Below, piece by piece: positions 17,364-26,490 of a DNA stretch of 64,000 bases (positions are counted from its first letter, which is position 1; every line of letters begins with the position of its first letter). Made by a program: the position numbers and the translations under genes. The notes under the pieces were generated by a model. It did not search any database, had not been told where the DNA came from, and worked only from the letters and a program-made list of their open reading frames with translations. Origin of the DNA: Streptomyces sp. NBC_00440 (lineage in GTDB: Bacteria; Actinomycetota; Actinomycetes; Streptomycetales; Streptomycetaceae); contig NZ_CP107921.1 of NCBI RefSeq assembly GCF_036014215.1, positions 6,879,501 to 6,943,500 of the forward strand, given 5' to 3'.

Positions 17364-18128
17364 TCAGATGCGGGCGTCGTGGCCCGTCGTCCGGCCGGCG
17401 TCCGCGAAGGCGGCGGACGGCCAGCCGGCGATGTGCTTGGGGCGGGGCGTCGCGTAGGTGCGCACCTTGGAGGTGGAGAGGCCGAGCCGGACCAGCGACT
17501 CGGCAACGGCGACGGCGGCACTGACACCGTCCACGACCGGAACACCGGTGCGCTCCCTGATCTGCGCGTCAAGACCCGCCATGCCGCCGCAGCCGAGGCA
17601 GATGACCTCGGCCCTGTCCTCGGCCACAGCGCGCTCCGCCTGCGACACGATCGACTCGACGGCGGCCGCCGGGTCCTCTTCGAGCTCCAGTACGGCCAGG
17701 CCACTGGCCCGGACCGATGCGCAGCGGTCGTAGAGCCCCGCGAGCTTCAGCCGGTCCTCGATCAGGGGAACCGTACGGTCGAGCGTGGTGACCACCGAGT
17801 AGGTGTGCCCGAGGAACATCGCGGTACTGGCCGCCGCCTCGGTGATGTCCACGACCGGTACGTCCAGCAGCTCCTGGAGTCCCTCCCTGCCGTGCTCGCC
17901 GTAGCCCGCCTGGATCACGGCGTCGAAGGGCTCCGGATAGGAGCGGACCCGGTCCATCACCGCGATCGCCGCGAGGTAGCTCTCGAAGTTGCCCTCCACG
18001 GACTCGGCCCCGAATCGCGGGGTCAGGCCCACGATCTCCGTGCCGTCCGACGCCGCCGACCTCGCCTGTGCGGCGATCGCCTCGGTAATGGATTCGGTGG
18101 TGTTCACGTTCACGGCGAGTATCCGCAT
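17364..18128 (-). CDS. Asp/Glu/hydantoin racemase family protein (putative allantoin racemase)
   Basis: A 254-residue two-lobed racemase-family protein, lying 82 bp after an allantoin/hydantoin-type permease and probably in its operon. The second catalytic Cys is present in ICLGCGGMAG. Where hydantoin and allantoin racemases usually have the first catalytic Cys, here the sequence is IQAGYGEHG, without Cys. It may therefore use one-cysteine chemistry or a different reaction. Context favours an allantoin or ureide substrate. ATG start; AGGT lies just upstream. Confidence 0.8.
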   Translation of the reverse strand: MRILAVNVNTTESITEAIAAQARSAASDGTEIVGLTPRFGAESVEGNFESYLAAIAVMDRVRSYPEPFDAVIQAGYGEHGREGLQELLDVPVVDITEAAASTAMFLGHTYSVVTTLDRTVPLIEDRLKLAGLYDRCASVRASGLAVLELEEDPAAAVESIVSQAERAVAEDRAEVICLGCGGMAGLDAQIRERTGVPVVDGVSAAVAVAESLVRLGLSTSKVRTYATPRPKHIAGWPSAAFADAGRTTGHDARI

Positions 18129-18210
18129 GGAGGTACCTCACAGGTGGTTCGGGTGGTGCGGGAGTTTCTGGCGGACGCCGGACGGCGCCTGTCACAGGGC
18201 CTGCGCCGGC

Positions 18211-19803
18211 TCAGTGCACGCTCGGAACGGCTATGGACGCGCCCGGAACGTCCTCGTGGCTGCCGTTCCGCTCCGCGACGCCGACATACACGGCGGCGGC
18301 GATTCCGGCGCCGATGAACCAGGCGAACGGTGCGACGGCGGAGAACAGCGGAACCAGGGCGCAGACGATGGCCGCGGCGGCCGCCGGGGTGAAGGCGGCG
18401 ATGGCGCGGAGGTTGACGCCGCGCGTGTAGTGGTACGCGGCGGACGTCTCCATCGTGTACAGCTCGGGCACATTGACCCGGCCCTTCCTGATCAGCCAGT
18501 AGTCGGCGATGATCACGCCGAACAGCGGGCCGAGGAAGGCGCCCAGGCCGCCCAGGAAGTAGTTGACGACGGTCGGGTTGTTGTAGAGGTTCCACGGCAG
18601 GATGACGATGCCGATCACGCCGCTGACGATCCCGGCCCGCCTGAAGTCGAGGTGTTTGGGGAAGAGATTGGCCAGCGCGTAGGCCGGGGCCACGAAGTTG
18701 GCCATGAGGTTGACCGCGACGGTGAGGACGATCAGCGCGAGACTGGCGAGCGCCACGAACCAGGTGTTGGGGATGGCCTGTACGACGTCCGCCGGGCTGT
18801 TGATGACCTTCCCGTTGATCCGGAACTGCGCCCCGGCCAGCACGACCGCAATGGTTCCGAAGAGCATGATGTTGACGGGAATGCCGCAGAAGTTGCCGAT
18901 CGTGATCGACTTCTTGCTCGTACAGGACCGGGTGAAGTCGCAGAAGTTCAGCGCGAACGTGCCGTAGATGGCGACCCAGAGAGACGCTCCCGCGAAGATC
19001 TCGTGCCACATCTTCCCGCCCGTCAGCGGGTGGTTGTTGGACAGCGAGATGGAGCAGCCCGCTTTCCAGAACATCCAGACGGCGAGCGCGGACAGCGTGA
19101 ACAGGATGACCGGGCCCGCGAACGCCTCGTACTTCCGCACCATTTCGATGCCGTACATCAGAATGCCGATCTGCACGCACCACAGGAACCCGAAGGAGAT
19201 CCAGCCGAGGGTCGACAGCCCGAGGAAGGAGTTCTCGGTCAGGTGGACGAGCGGGTGGTGCAGCGTGATCAGCAGGACGTTCAGTACATGGGACGCGAGA
19301 TACGTCTGGATGCCGAACCAGGCGATGGCGACGGCGCCACGGATGAGAGCCGGTATCTGGGCGCCCCGGACACCGAAGCTGATACGGCTCATGACCGGGA
19401 ACGGGATCCCGGTCTTCTGGCCCATGTACCCGGAGAGGTTGAGAATCCCGAAGAGCAGCGCCGCGCCGATCGCGAGAGCGAGCAGCACCTGCCAGGCGCC
19501 GAGCCCGAGGGCGAACAGCCCAGTGGCGAACGTGTAGTTGCCCAGGCTGTGCACGTCGTTCGCCCACAGGGTGAAGATGTTGTAGCTGCCCCAGCGGCGC
19601 CCGTGGACCTCGGTGGGCGCCAGGTCGTTGTTGTACAGACGGGGACTCAGCGGAGGTGCGGCGTGAACCGGTGACGACCGGTCGCCGCCGGACGGTGTTC
19701 CGGAACTGTCGTGAACATCAGTGGCGATATCGGTGGTGTTCACGGAGGGCGTTGCTCGGGGTGGTTCCACAGGCGTGTCTGCACTCATCACCGGGCCACT
19801 CAT
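18211..19803 (-). CDS. NCS1 allantoin/hydantoin-type permease
   Basis: Cation-coupled transporter of the nucleobase:cation symporter-1 family, 530 residues, with a hydrophilic N-terminus of about 55 residues and 12 membrane segments. The opening motif SPRLYNNDLAPT and LWANDVHSLGNYTFATGLFALG resemble allantoin permease PucI and hydantoin permease Mhp1. It is followed by the racemase gene, as Mhp1 is by its own. The start is ATG 19803 (or 19788). Its promoter carries AllR-type boxes, which supports allantoin as cargo. Confidence 0.9.
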   Translation of the reverse strand: MSGPVMSADTPVEPPRATPSVNTTDIATDVHDSSGTPSGGDRSSPVHAAPPLSPRLYNNDLAPTEVHGRRWGSYNIFTLWANDVHSLGNYTFATGLFALGLGAWQVLLALAIGAALLFGILNLSGYMGQKTGIPFPVMSRISFGVRGAQIPALIRGAVAIAWFGIQTYLASHVLNVLLITLHHPLVHLTENSFLGLSTLGWISFGFLWCVQIGILMYGIEMVRKYEAFAGPVILFTLSALAVWMFWKAGCSISLSNNHPLTGGKMWHEIFAGASLWVAIYGTFALNFCDFTRSCTSKKSITIGNFCGIPVNIMLFGTIAVVLAGAQFRINGKVINSPADVVQAIPNTWFVALASLALIVLTVAVNLMANFVAPAYALANLFPKHLDFRRAGIVSGVIGIVILPWNLYNNPTVVNYFLGGLGAFLGPLFGVIIADYWLIRKGRVNVPELYTMETSAAYHYTRGVNLRAIAAFTPAAAAAIVCALVPLFSAVAPFAWFIGAGIAAAVYVGVAERNGSHEDVPGASIAVPSVH

Positions 19804-19813
19804 TCTGAGTAGA

Positions 19814-19878
19814 TTCCACCATGTGGAATATAAGTATCGGAATGCGGCAAGGCTAGGTTCGTCCAAGTGGACTGTCAA
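19814..19878 (-). promoter_or_regulatory. allantoin permease promoter with AllR-type boxes
   Basis: Minus-strand promoter TTGACA (19878-19873), 17-bp spacer, TAGCCT (19855-19850). Directly below the -10 lie a degenerate box TATCGGAATGCGGCA (19835-19849) and, 21 bp on, a perfect TTCCACCATGTGGAA (19814-19828). This is the same layout as at hyi and allB. Confidence 0.7.
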
Positions 19879-20010
19879 TAGATTGTGGGTTTCTCCAACA
19901 TGCCTGGTGGGTGCGGTTGCAGGCGGCCGTGGAGGGGGCGATCGGGACATATCCGGAGGTGCTGGTTCCGGTTGCGCACGGTACGCGCGAAACCGGACGC
20001 CCGGAAGAAG

Positions 20011-20069
20011 GGCCCGAGAAACGGGACCCGAGAAACAGGACCCGAGAAACAGCGGGGTCCGAGAAGCAG
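20011..20069. repeat. short tandem repeat
   Basis: Unit GACCCGAGAAACAG, two exact and two imperfect copies, in the 280-bp gap between the permease promoter and the malate synthase terminator. No gene is seen in this gap. Confidence 0.6.
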
Positions 20070-20082
20070 TCGGGCCACGAAA

Positions 20083-20132
20083 ACAGCAGGGGCTGTCCCG
20101 GAGCCAGGTGGCTCCGGGACAGCCCCTGCTGT
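20083..20132 (-). terminator. strong terminator after malate synthase
   Basis: Perfect 23-bp stem (outer part ACAGCAGGGGCTGTCC) with the 4-base loop AGGT, 30 bp after the malate synthase stop. Confidence 0.9.
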
Positions 20133-20162
20133 CAGTGGGTCGAGCGATCAGCGGGTGGTGCC

Positions 20163-21785
20163 TCAGCTCCCCAGCTGCTCGTACGCGGGCAGCGTCAGGA
20201 AGTCCGCGTAGTCGGCGTCCAGGGACACCGTCAGCAGGAGGTCGTGTGCCTGCTGCCACTTGCCCGCAGCGAACGCCTCCTCGCCGATCTCCTTCTCGAT
20301 CGCGGTCAGCTCGTCCGCCGCGATCTTCCGGGCCAGCTCAGCCGTCGCGTGTTCGCCGTTCTCGAAGACCACGTTCGCGTTGATCCACTGCCAGATCTGC
20401 GAGCGGGAGATCTCCGCCGTCGCGGCGTCCTCCATCAGGTTGAAGATGGCCACGGCGCCCATGCCGCGCAGCCACGCCTCGATGTAGCGGATGCCGACCT
20501 GGACGGCGTTGACCAGGCCCTCGTACGTCGGCCTGGCGTCCAGGGAGTCGATCGCGATCAGGTCGCCCGGTGCCACCGCGACGTCCTCGCGCAGGCGCTG
20601 CTTCTGGTTCGGGTTCTCGCCGAGGACCGCGTCGAACGACTTCATGGCGATCGGCACCAGGTCCGGGTGCGCGACCCAGGAGCCGTCGAAGCCGTCGGCG
20701 GCCTCGCGGTCCTTGTCCGCCTTGACCTTCTCGAAGGCCACCTTGTTGACCTCGGCGTCGCGCCGGGAGGGGATGAAGGCGGCCATGCCGCCGATGGCGT
20801 GCGCGCCGCGCTTGTGGCAGGTGCGGACCAGGAGCTCGGTGTACGCGCGCATGAACGGCGCCGTCATCGTGACCAGATTGCGGTCCGGCAGGACGAACTT
20901 GGAGCCGCCGTCGCGGAAGTTCTTGACGATGGAGAACAGGTAGTCCCAGCGCCCCGCGTTCAGCCCGGAGGCGTGGTCGCGCAGCTCGTAGAGGATCTCC
21001 TCCATCTCGTACGCCGCCGTGATCGTCTCGATCAGGACGGTCGCGCGGACGGTGCCCTGCGGGATGCCGATGTAGTCCTGCGCGAAGACGAAGATCTCGT
21101 TCCAGAGGCGCGCCTCCAGGTGGGACTCGGTCTTCGGGAGGTAGAAGTACGGGCCCTTGCCGAGCTCGATGAGGCGCTTGGCGTTGTGGAAGAAGTACAG
21201 GCCGAAGTCGACCAGGGCGCCCGGGACCGGACGGTCGTCCAGCACGAGGTGGCGCTCGTCGAGGTGCCAGCCGCGCGGGCGCATCACGACGGTCGCGAGG
21301 TCGGCTGCGGGCTTCAGTGCGTACGACTTGCCGGACTTCGGGTCCGTGAAGTCGATCCGGCGCTCGTAGGCGTCGGTCAGATTCAGCTGGCCGGTGACAA
21401 CGTTCTCCCAGGTGGGGGCGGACGCGTCCTCGAAATCTGCGAGCCAGACCCTGGCGCCCGAGTTCAGGGCGTTGATGGTCATCTTGCGGTCGGTCGGGCC
21501 GGTGATCTCGACGCGGCGGTCGTTGAGCGCGGCCGGGGCCGGCGCGACCTTCCAGCTGTCGTCGTTACGGATGCTCGCGGTCTCCGGGAGGAAATCGAGC
21601 GAGGACGTCCGGGCGATCTCGGCACGGCGCTCAGCGCGGCGGACGAGCAGCTCATCACGGCGGTGGGTGAACCGCCGGTGCAGCTCGGCCACGAAGGCCA
21701 GGGCCGCATCGGTGAGGACCTCGTCCTGCCGGGGCAGGGGCTCGGCATCGACGATGGCCAGCGGAGACGGCGCTGGTGCGGACAT
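20163..21785 (-). CDS. aceB: malate synthase A
   Basis: Condenses glyoxylate with acetyl-CoA to malate, one of two outlets here for glyoxylate from allantoin. The 540-residue length is that of isoform A. Recognisable motifs are VMRPRGWHLDERH (catalytic Arg), YLPKTESHLEARLWN, GTVRATVLIETI and the C-terminal region around NLMEDAATAEISR. AAGGAG precedes the ATG. The promoter has a TTCC-N7-GGAA box inside the -35/-10 spacer. From memory, a malate synthase of S. coelicolor is under AllR control, which agrees. Confidence 0.96.
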   Translation of the reverse strand: MSAPAPSPLAIVDAEPLPRQDEVLTDAALAFVAELHRRFTHRRDELLVRRAERRAEIARTSSLDFLPETASIRNDDSWKVAPAPAALNDRRVEITGPTDRKMTINALNSGARVWLADFEDASAPTWENVVTGQLNLTDAYERRIDFTDPKSGKSYALKPAADLATVVMRPRGWHLDERHLVLDDRPVPGALVDFGLYFFHNAKRLIELGKGPYFYLPKTESHLEARLWNEIFVFAQDYIGIPQGTVRATVLIETITAAYEMEEILYELRDHASGLNAGRWDYLFSIVKNFRDGGSKFVLPDRNLVTMTAPFMRAYTELLVRTCHKRGAHAIGGMAAFIPSRRDAEVNKVAFEKVKADKDREAADGFDGSWVAHPDLVPIAMKSFDAVLGENPNQKQRLREDVAVAPGDLIAIDSLDARPTYEGLVNAVQVGIRYIEAWLRGMGAVAIFNLMEDAATAEISRSQIWQWINANVVFENGEHATAELARKIAADELTAIEKEIGEEAFAAGKWQQAHDLLLTVSLDADYADFLTLPAYEQLGS

Positions 21786-21897
21786 GAGCTGTCACTCCTT
21801 CAGCGGGCGGTACTTGACGGCCGCAGGACTCTCATGGTGGCACGGAGTGCCACGGGGTCGCGATACGGTCGCGGGCGCTCTGTGGGGCACAGAGCGC

Positions 21898-21939
21898 TTC
21901 TGACGTGTGGATACTAGTTTCCTCATGGTGGAAGTTCAA
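21898..21939 (-). promoter_or_regulatory. aceB promoter with AllR-type boxes
   Basis: Minus-strand TTGAAC (21939-21934), 17-bp spacer, TAGTAT (21916-21911). The perfect box TTCCTCATGGTGGAA (21919-21933) fills the spacer; a second one, TTCTGACGTGTGGAT (21898-21912), lies exactly 21 bp downstream, over the -10 and the likely transcription start. Confidence 0.72.
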
Positions 21940-21998
21940 CGTATGTTGACATCGAGATTCTCCGGATCGACAGAATTCGTCGCAGAGTGCCAGGTCGG

Positions 21999-22637
21999 TC
22001 ACTCCAAGTGGAACAGGTCTTCGACCGTGTCGATGTCGTACTCCTCGGCGATGTCGGAGCACTCCACCAGCGTGATGGCTTCCCGGTGGGCCTTGAGGTA
22101 GCTGCGGGCCCCGCGGTCCCCTACCGCCGTCGCCGCGATGTCCGCCCAGCGGTCGGCGCCGAAGAGCACCGGGTGGCCGCGCTTCCCCTCGTACGAGGCG
22201 GCCACCAGACTCGTCGCGGAGCCGCCGGCCTCGCGTACCCGGGCCACCGCCGCGGCGCCGATTCCCGGCTGGTCCACCAGCAGGACGAGGGCGGCGTCCG
22301 CGCCCGATCCGGCGAGCGACGCGAGTCCGGCGCGCAGGGACGACCCCATGCCCTCCTCCCACCGGGGGTTGTCGGCCAGCACACAGCCGGTGAGATCGGC
22401 CCGCTTCCGTACGTCGTCCGCGGCGGCACCCAGTACGACATGCACCGGACCGCAGCCGCCCGCGCGCAGCACCCGGACCGCGCGCTCGACGAGCGGCCGG
22501 CCGCGGTGTTCGAGCAGCGCCTTGGGGCGTCCTCCGAGCCGCCGCCCGCCGCCCGCCGCGAGCAGCAGTCCGGCGATCACCGGTCCGGCCGTCCGGCCGG
22601 GTCCCGGCCGCGAGGCATCCGTGTCCGTGTTGTTCAC
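21999..22637 (-). CDS. MobA-like nucleotidyltransferase (molybdenum cofactor cytidylyltransferase type)
   Basis: NTP-transferase-fold protein of 212 residues. The nucleotide-binding start LLLAAGGGRRLGGRPKALL, LADNPRWEEGMGSSLRAG and LLVDQPGIG are characteristic of MobA/MocA-like enzymes that modify molybdopterin, the cofactor of xanthine dehydrogenase. That would fit the purine setting, although no dehydrogenase gene is in this window. The GTG at 22637 has GAAGGCGG at a good distance; in-frame upstream starts exist at 22661 and 22781. Confidence 0.82.
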   Translation of the reverse strand: MNNTDTDASRPGPGRTAGPVIAGLLLAAGGGRRLGGRPKALLEHRGRPLVERAVRVLRAGGCGPVHVVLGAAADDVRKRADLTGCVLADNPRWEEGMGSSLRAGLASLAGSGADAALVLLVDQPGIGAAAVARVREAGGSATSLVAASYEGKRGHPVLFGADRWADIAATAVGDRGARSYLKAHREAITLVECSDIAEEYDIDTVEDLFHLE

Positions 22638-22834
22638 TTCGGTTCCGCCTTCGTGTCGCATCAGGACTGGATACCTCATGGACACCACCCCGTCCGGCTG
22701 AATTCCCGTCGTGGAGTGGCGAGAACGCCGCGTGGTGGCGTTAACTGACTCGTGACCCGCGGTGTTCGACCGGCGCCACACGGTCGTTCAACCGTAGGGA
22801 TGGCCAGCACAGAGTTGTGCGAGGGGGAACTTTG

Positions 22835-23140
22835 TTGCGAAGTGCGGGGCAGAAACGCGTAACGGGCACCGGTGCGGACCCCAGAGTGACGGAGCTCAGC
22901 TCCTCCGTCTCCCGGCTCCGCCGTGAACTGGCCGCTCACCCGGCCCAGTTCCCGGACCGTGCCATCGCCGAGGACGAACTGGCGGCTCTGGAGGCGATGG
23001 CCCGGAGCGGAGTGCCGGAAATCCTGCGGCTGCGTCGCTCGTTGCTGCTGGTCGCGGGGGCGATCGGTTCGGTCAGCGCACTCGCGGTGTCGCTCTCCGA
23101 GGTGCGGAACGCGGTGGAGCTGTTCGGATCGGCCTCCTGA
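22835..23140 (+). CDS. small conserved protein (DUF5955-like), function unknown
   Basis: About 101-107 residues depending on start (TTG 22835 after GAGGGGG, or GTG 22817). A charged helical N-terminal part (VSRLRRELAAHP, IAEDELAALEAMA) is followed by a hydrophobic segment RRSLLLVAGAIGSVSALAVSL that may lie in the membrane. It resembles a Streptomyces-specific family I recall as DUF5955. The stop overlaps the next start, so the two are translationally coupled. Confidence 0.65.
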   Translation: MRSAGQKRVTGTGADPRVTELSSSVSRLRRELAAHPAQFPDRAIAEDELAALEAMARSGVPEILRLRRSLLLVAGAIGSVSALAVSLSEVRNAVELFGSAS

Positions 23141-23496
23141 TGGCCGTCCGCAGGGTGGTGCCGGACATCACGACGCACGCCATGGAGGAGAGCCGGGACT
23201 TCTACGGTCTGCTCGGGCTCGGCGAGGTCATGAACCAGGGCTGGGTCATGACGCTCGCCTCGTCCGTCAACCCGACCGCGCAGATCACCCTCACCACGCA
23301 CGACGCGAGCGCCACCGTGCAGCCCGACCTCTCCATCGAGGTGGACGACGTGGACGCGGTGCACGCGGCGGTGCTGGCAGCGGGGGCGGAGATCGTGCAC
23401 CCGCTGCGGGACGAGGAGTGGGGCGTACGGCGGTTCTTCGTCCGTGATCCGAACGGCAAGGTGGTCAATGTGCTGAGCCACCGGCACGGCGGATGA
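23140..23496 (+). CDS. glyoxalase/VOC-family protein
   Basis: A 118-residue protein with the paired beta-alpha-beta-beta-beta layout of the vicinal-oxygen-chelate fold: ITTHAMEESRDFYGLLGL at the start and RRFFVRDPNGKVVNVLSH at the end, with Glu in the second half as a possible metal ligand. The substrate is unknown. It overlaps the upstream gene by one base, and its 3' end overlaps the convergent response regulator by 32 bp. Confidence 0.85.
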   Translation: MAVRRVVPDITTHAMEESRDFYGLLGLGEVMNQGWVMTLASSVNPTAQITLTTHDASATVQPDLSIEVDDVDAVHAAVLAAGAEIVHPLRDEEWGVRRFFVRDPNGKVVNVLSHRHGG

Positions 23497-24109
23497 GCCG
23501 CCGCGCGGAGGCCGTGGCCACCGCCGATGTACGGGAGTCCACACCCAGCTTGGCGTAGATATGCACCAGATGGGACTTCACCGTCGCCTGGCTGAGGAAC
23601 AGCGCCTTGCTGATCTGCTGGTTCGACAGACCGTCCCCGACCAGCTGCAGCACCTCCAGCTCCCGGCGGGTGAGCGACTCGCCCGGTGCGCGCATCCGGT
23701 CCATCAGCCGGTGCGCGACGGCGGGTGCCAGCGCCGAGCGGCCCGCCGCCGCCGTCCGCACGGCGGCGGCCAGTTCCTCGGGCGGCGCGTCCTTCAGCAG
23801 ATAGCCGCTGGCACCGGCCTCGACCGCGGCCAGGATGTCCGCGTCCGTGTCGTACGTCGTCAGCACCAGGACCCGGGGTGCCCCTTCGACGGCGGCGATG
23901 GCGGCGGTGGCCTCCGCGCCGTGCATACCCGCGCCGAACTGGAGATCCATCAGCACGACGTCGAACTCTCCCGAAGCGGCCAGCTCCACTGCCCGTTCGG
24001 CGGTCGACGCCTCCCCGGCCACCCGGAATCCCGGCTCGGTGTCGAGGACGGCGCGCAGCCCGGCCCGTACCACCGGATGGTCGTCGGCGAGCAGCAGCCG
24101 GATCGTCAT
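23465..24109 (-). CDS. NarL/FixJ-family response regulator
   Basis: A 214-residue regulator: receiver domain with DDHPVVRAGL, phospho-acceptor Asp in VVLMDLQFG, VLTTY and LLKDAPP; LuxR-type helix-turn-helix LTRRELEVLQLVGDGLSNQQI with SQATVKSHLVHIYAKLGV. The start overlaps the kinase stop (ATGA). It probably controls the divergent ABC exporter genes at 25447-27179. The 3' end overlaps the convergent VOC gene. Confidence 0.92.
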   Translation of the reverse strand: MTIRLLLADDHPVVRAGLRAVLDTEPGFRVAGEASTAERAVELAASGEFDVVLMDLQFGAGMHGAEATAAIAAVEGAPRVLVLTTYDTDADILAAVEAGASGYLLKDAPPEELAAAVRTAAAGRSALAPAVAHRLMDRMRAPGESLTRRELEVLQLVGDGLSNQQISKALFLSQATVKSHLVHIYAKLGVDSRTSAVATASARRLIRRAGGSAH

Positions 24110-25311
24110 GAGGACACCTCTTCGGACATGGGCACCTCTTCGGAGTCGGGGAGCGGCAGCGTGACCGCGATGGCCGTCCCCTGGCCCGGTGTGGACTCGA
24201 CGGCGAAGGTGCCGCCCAGTGACTCGACGCGCGAGCGCATGGCGGGCAGCCCGAAACCTCCGTCGCCGGACGCGGTACCGGCGAGCAGCGGATCGAAGCC
24301 GGAACCGTCGTCGACCACGTCCAGGGCGACCGCGGTCTCCATGAAGCTCAGGGTGATCTCGGCGCGGGACGCCCCGGCGTGCTGGACGGTGTTGGCGAGC
24401 GCCGACTGCGCGATCCTCAGCAGCGCCACCTCGTACGGCGTGGGCAGCGCGACCGGCGTACCGCTGGTGGAGAAGCGGACCCGCGGACCGGGGCCGCCCG
24501 TGCAGAGGCGGTCGAGCGCGGCCGCCAGCGAACCGTGCTCCAGCGCGGGCGGCGACAGCGCCCGTACGAAGCGGCGGGCCTCGGCGAGGTTGTCCTGCGC
24601 GGCCTGCCTGGCCTGTTCGATGTGGGCGGCGGCCGGCGCGTCGGCGGGCAGGGTGCGCCCGGCGGCCCGCAGCAGCAGCTGGATGGAGGAGAGCCCCTGG
24701 GCGAGGGTGTCGTGGATCTCGCGGGCGAGCCGCTCACGCTCGGCGAGCGTGCCCGCGGTCCGCTCGGCGGCGGCGAGTTCGGCCCGGGTCGAGATCAGCT
24801 CCTCGATCAGCCGGCGGCGGCTCTCGCTCTCGCGGTAGAGCACCTGGTAGCCGAGGACGGTGGCCACGGCGACCGCCGCTCCGAGGAGCGGGCCGATGAA
24901 CGCACCCGGGTTCAGCGCCGCCCCGTGCCCCACGTACGCGGCGATGGCCGCGCCCGCCGTGACGACGACCAGGGGCACCGACCAGCGCACCGGCAGGAGA
25001 TGCAACTGGAGGAAGTACAGCGGGAACGCCACCCACAGCCCCTCCGGGGAGACCACGAGCAGCGCCAGCCACGCGAGACCCAGCACGCCGAGCCAGACGG
25101 CGGCGGACCGGCGCGAAGTCCGTACCGAAGGCCAGACCGCACCCGCCGCGTACACCGCGCCCAGCACCACGGCCGCCGCCACCACCGCGGGGGCGTTCGC
25201 CGCGTGACCGGTGAGCGCCCGTACCGCGGCCAGCACCAGCAGTCCCGCCATCAGCAGATGGAGGCAGAGCCGCAGGACGAGCAGCGCGGGGGTCAGTGCA
25301 CGGGGATCCAT
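24106..25311 (-). CDS. sensor histidine kinase
   Basis: 401-residue membrane kinase. About six hydrophobic segments fill the first 170 residues, then a short coiled region, the HisKA_3 box LAREIHDTLAQGLSSIQ, and a HATPase domain with ANTVQHAGA (N box) and GDGGFGLPAMRSRV (G box). ATG after GGGAGG. It is co-transcribed with the response regulator at 23465 and divergent from an ABC exporter, the usual layout for drug- or peptide-sensing systems. Confidence 0.9.
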   Translation of the reverse strand: MDPRALTPALLVLRLCLHLLMAGLLVLAAVRALTGHAANAPAVVAAAVVLGAVYAAGAVWPSVRTSRRSAAVWLGVLGLAWLALLVVSPEGLWVAFPLYFLQLHLLPVRWSVPLVVVTAGAAIAAYVGHGAALNPGAFIGPLLGAAVAVATVLGYQVLYRESESRRRLIEELISTRAELAAAERTAGTLAERERLAREIHDTLAQGLSSIQLLLRAAGRTLPADAPAAAHIEQARQAAQDNLAEARRFVRALSPPALEHGSLAAALDRLCTGGPGPRVRFSTSGTPVALPTPYEVALLRIAQSALANTVQHAGASRAEITLSFMETAVALDVVDDGSGFDPLLAGTASGDGGFGLPAMRSRVESLGGTFAVESTPGQGTAIAVTLPLPDSEEVPMSEEVSS

Positions 25312-25349
25312 GATCCTCCCAGCGTAGGCGGATCGTCCCGGAACGCCCT

Positions 25350-25367
25350 CAATCGAAAGTTTGATTG
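25350..25367. promoter_or_regulatory. inverted repeat between kinase and ABC operon
   Basis: CAATC-N8-GATTG in the 135-bp divergent gap, a reasonable binding site for the response regulator at 23465. Only the symmetry and position support this. Confidence 0.35.
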
Positions 25368-25446
25368 CCGGCTCCGTCTTTCGATCCGCCCGGAGCCATC
25401 CGTGGCGCGATGCCCAAGCACCCCCGGTGCCAGCAGGGTTGGGCAC

Positions 25447-26490
25447 ATGTTCGTCGCATGGAGAGATCTGAGATTCGCCAGGGGCCGGTTCGCCCTGATG
25501 GGGACGGTCATCGTACTCATCACCCTGCTGGTCGGACTGCTGTCCGGGCTGACCGCCGGGCTGGCCAGGGACAACACATCGGCCGTCACCGGACTGCCCG
25601 CCGACCACCTGGCCTTCGCCGCGCCGCCCTCGGGGCAGTCCGCCTCCTTCACCGGGTCGCAGCTGCCGCAGAGCGCCTGGCGGACCTGGGCCGCGCAGCC
25701 GGGGGTGAAGAGCGCGCAGCCCGTCGCCATCGGCACCGGCAACGCGGAAGCGGGCAGCCGCACGGCCGCGGTCTCCGAGTTCGCGGTACGGCCCGGCTCC
25801 GGTCTGGCGCCCGCGGAGCCCGGGCACTCCGGTGTGGTGCTGTCCAGGGGCGCCGCGCACGACCTGGGCGCGGCGACCGGGGACACCGTCACGCTCTCCG
25901 GCAGGAAGTTCACGGTGACGGCGGTCGCCGGGGACGACTCCTACAGCCACACCCCGGTCGCGTGGACCTCGCTCCGCGCGGGCGAGCACGCCAGTGTGGT
26001 GGCCCTGACCACCACCGGCGGGGCGGACCTCGGCGCGGGAGACCGGGCGGCCGGTACGAAGACGCTCACCCTGGACGGCTCGCTCAGCGCGCTCCCCTCG
26101 TACCAGGCGGAGAACGGATCGCTCCAGCTGATGCGCGGCTTCCTGTTCGTCATCTCGGCCATGGTGATAGGCGCGTTCTTCACGGTATGGACGATCCAGC
26201 GCAGCGGTGACATCGCCGTGCTGAAGGCGCTGGGTGCCTCCACTCCGTATCTGCTGCGCGACGCTCTGGGCCAGGCGGTGCTGATGCTGCTGGCCGGGAC
26301 GCTGCTGGGCACCGCCCTTGCCGCCGGGGTCGGCGCCGTCGTGCCCGGGAGTGTTCCCTTCGTGCTCGACCCGCTGACCTCCGTTCTCCCCGCCGCCGTG
26401 ATCGTCGTCCTCGGGGTGCTCGGCGCGGCCCTCTCCATCCGGCGGATCACCGCCGTCGACCCGCTGACCGCCCTCGGGAGCGCACGATGA
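25447..26490 (+). CDS. ABC transporter permease, FtsX/MacB type
   Basis: 347 residues. A first membrane segment (LMGTVIVLITLLVGLLSGL), a large extracytoplasmic MacB-like domain of about 190 residues, then three C-terminal membrane segments (FLFVISAMVIGAFF, AVLMLLAGTLLGTAL, AAVIVVLGVLGAAL) with the FtsX motif IAVLKALGAS between them. The ATP-binding partner follows with a 4-base overlap. Such pairs export peptides, lipids or antibiotics, or act mechanically. The ribosome site is weak. Confidence 0.9.
   Translation: MFVAWRDLRFARGRFALMGTVIVLITLLVGLLSGLTAGLARDNTSAVTGLPADHLAFAAPPSGQSASFTGSQLPQSAWRTWAAQPGVKSAQPVAIGTGNAEAGSRTAAVSEFAVRPGSGLAPAEPGHSGVVLSRGAAHDLGAATGDTVTLSGRKFTVTAVAGDDSYSHTPVAWTSLRAGEHASVVALTTTGGADLGAGDRAAGTKTLTLDGSLSALPSYQAENGSLQLMRGFLFVISAMVIGAFFTVWTIQRSGDIAVLKALGASTPYLLRDALGQAVLMLLAGTLLGTALAAGVGAVVPGSVPFVLDPLTSVLPAAVIVVLGVLGAALSIRRITAVDPLTALGSAR

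Noticed and set aside
20011..20069. Tandem 14-bp repeats as a CRISPR array
   Set aside because: The units follow each other directly without spacers, there are only four, and no cas genes are present.
21934..21950. GTTCAACGTATGTTGAC near aceB as a third copy of the TCAAC-N5-GTTGA operator
   Set aside because: The half-sites are one base closer and the interior differs; the left half is explained as the aceB -35 (TTGAAC on the minus strand). It may be related but is not the same site.
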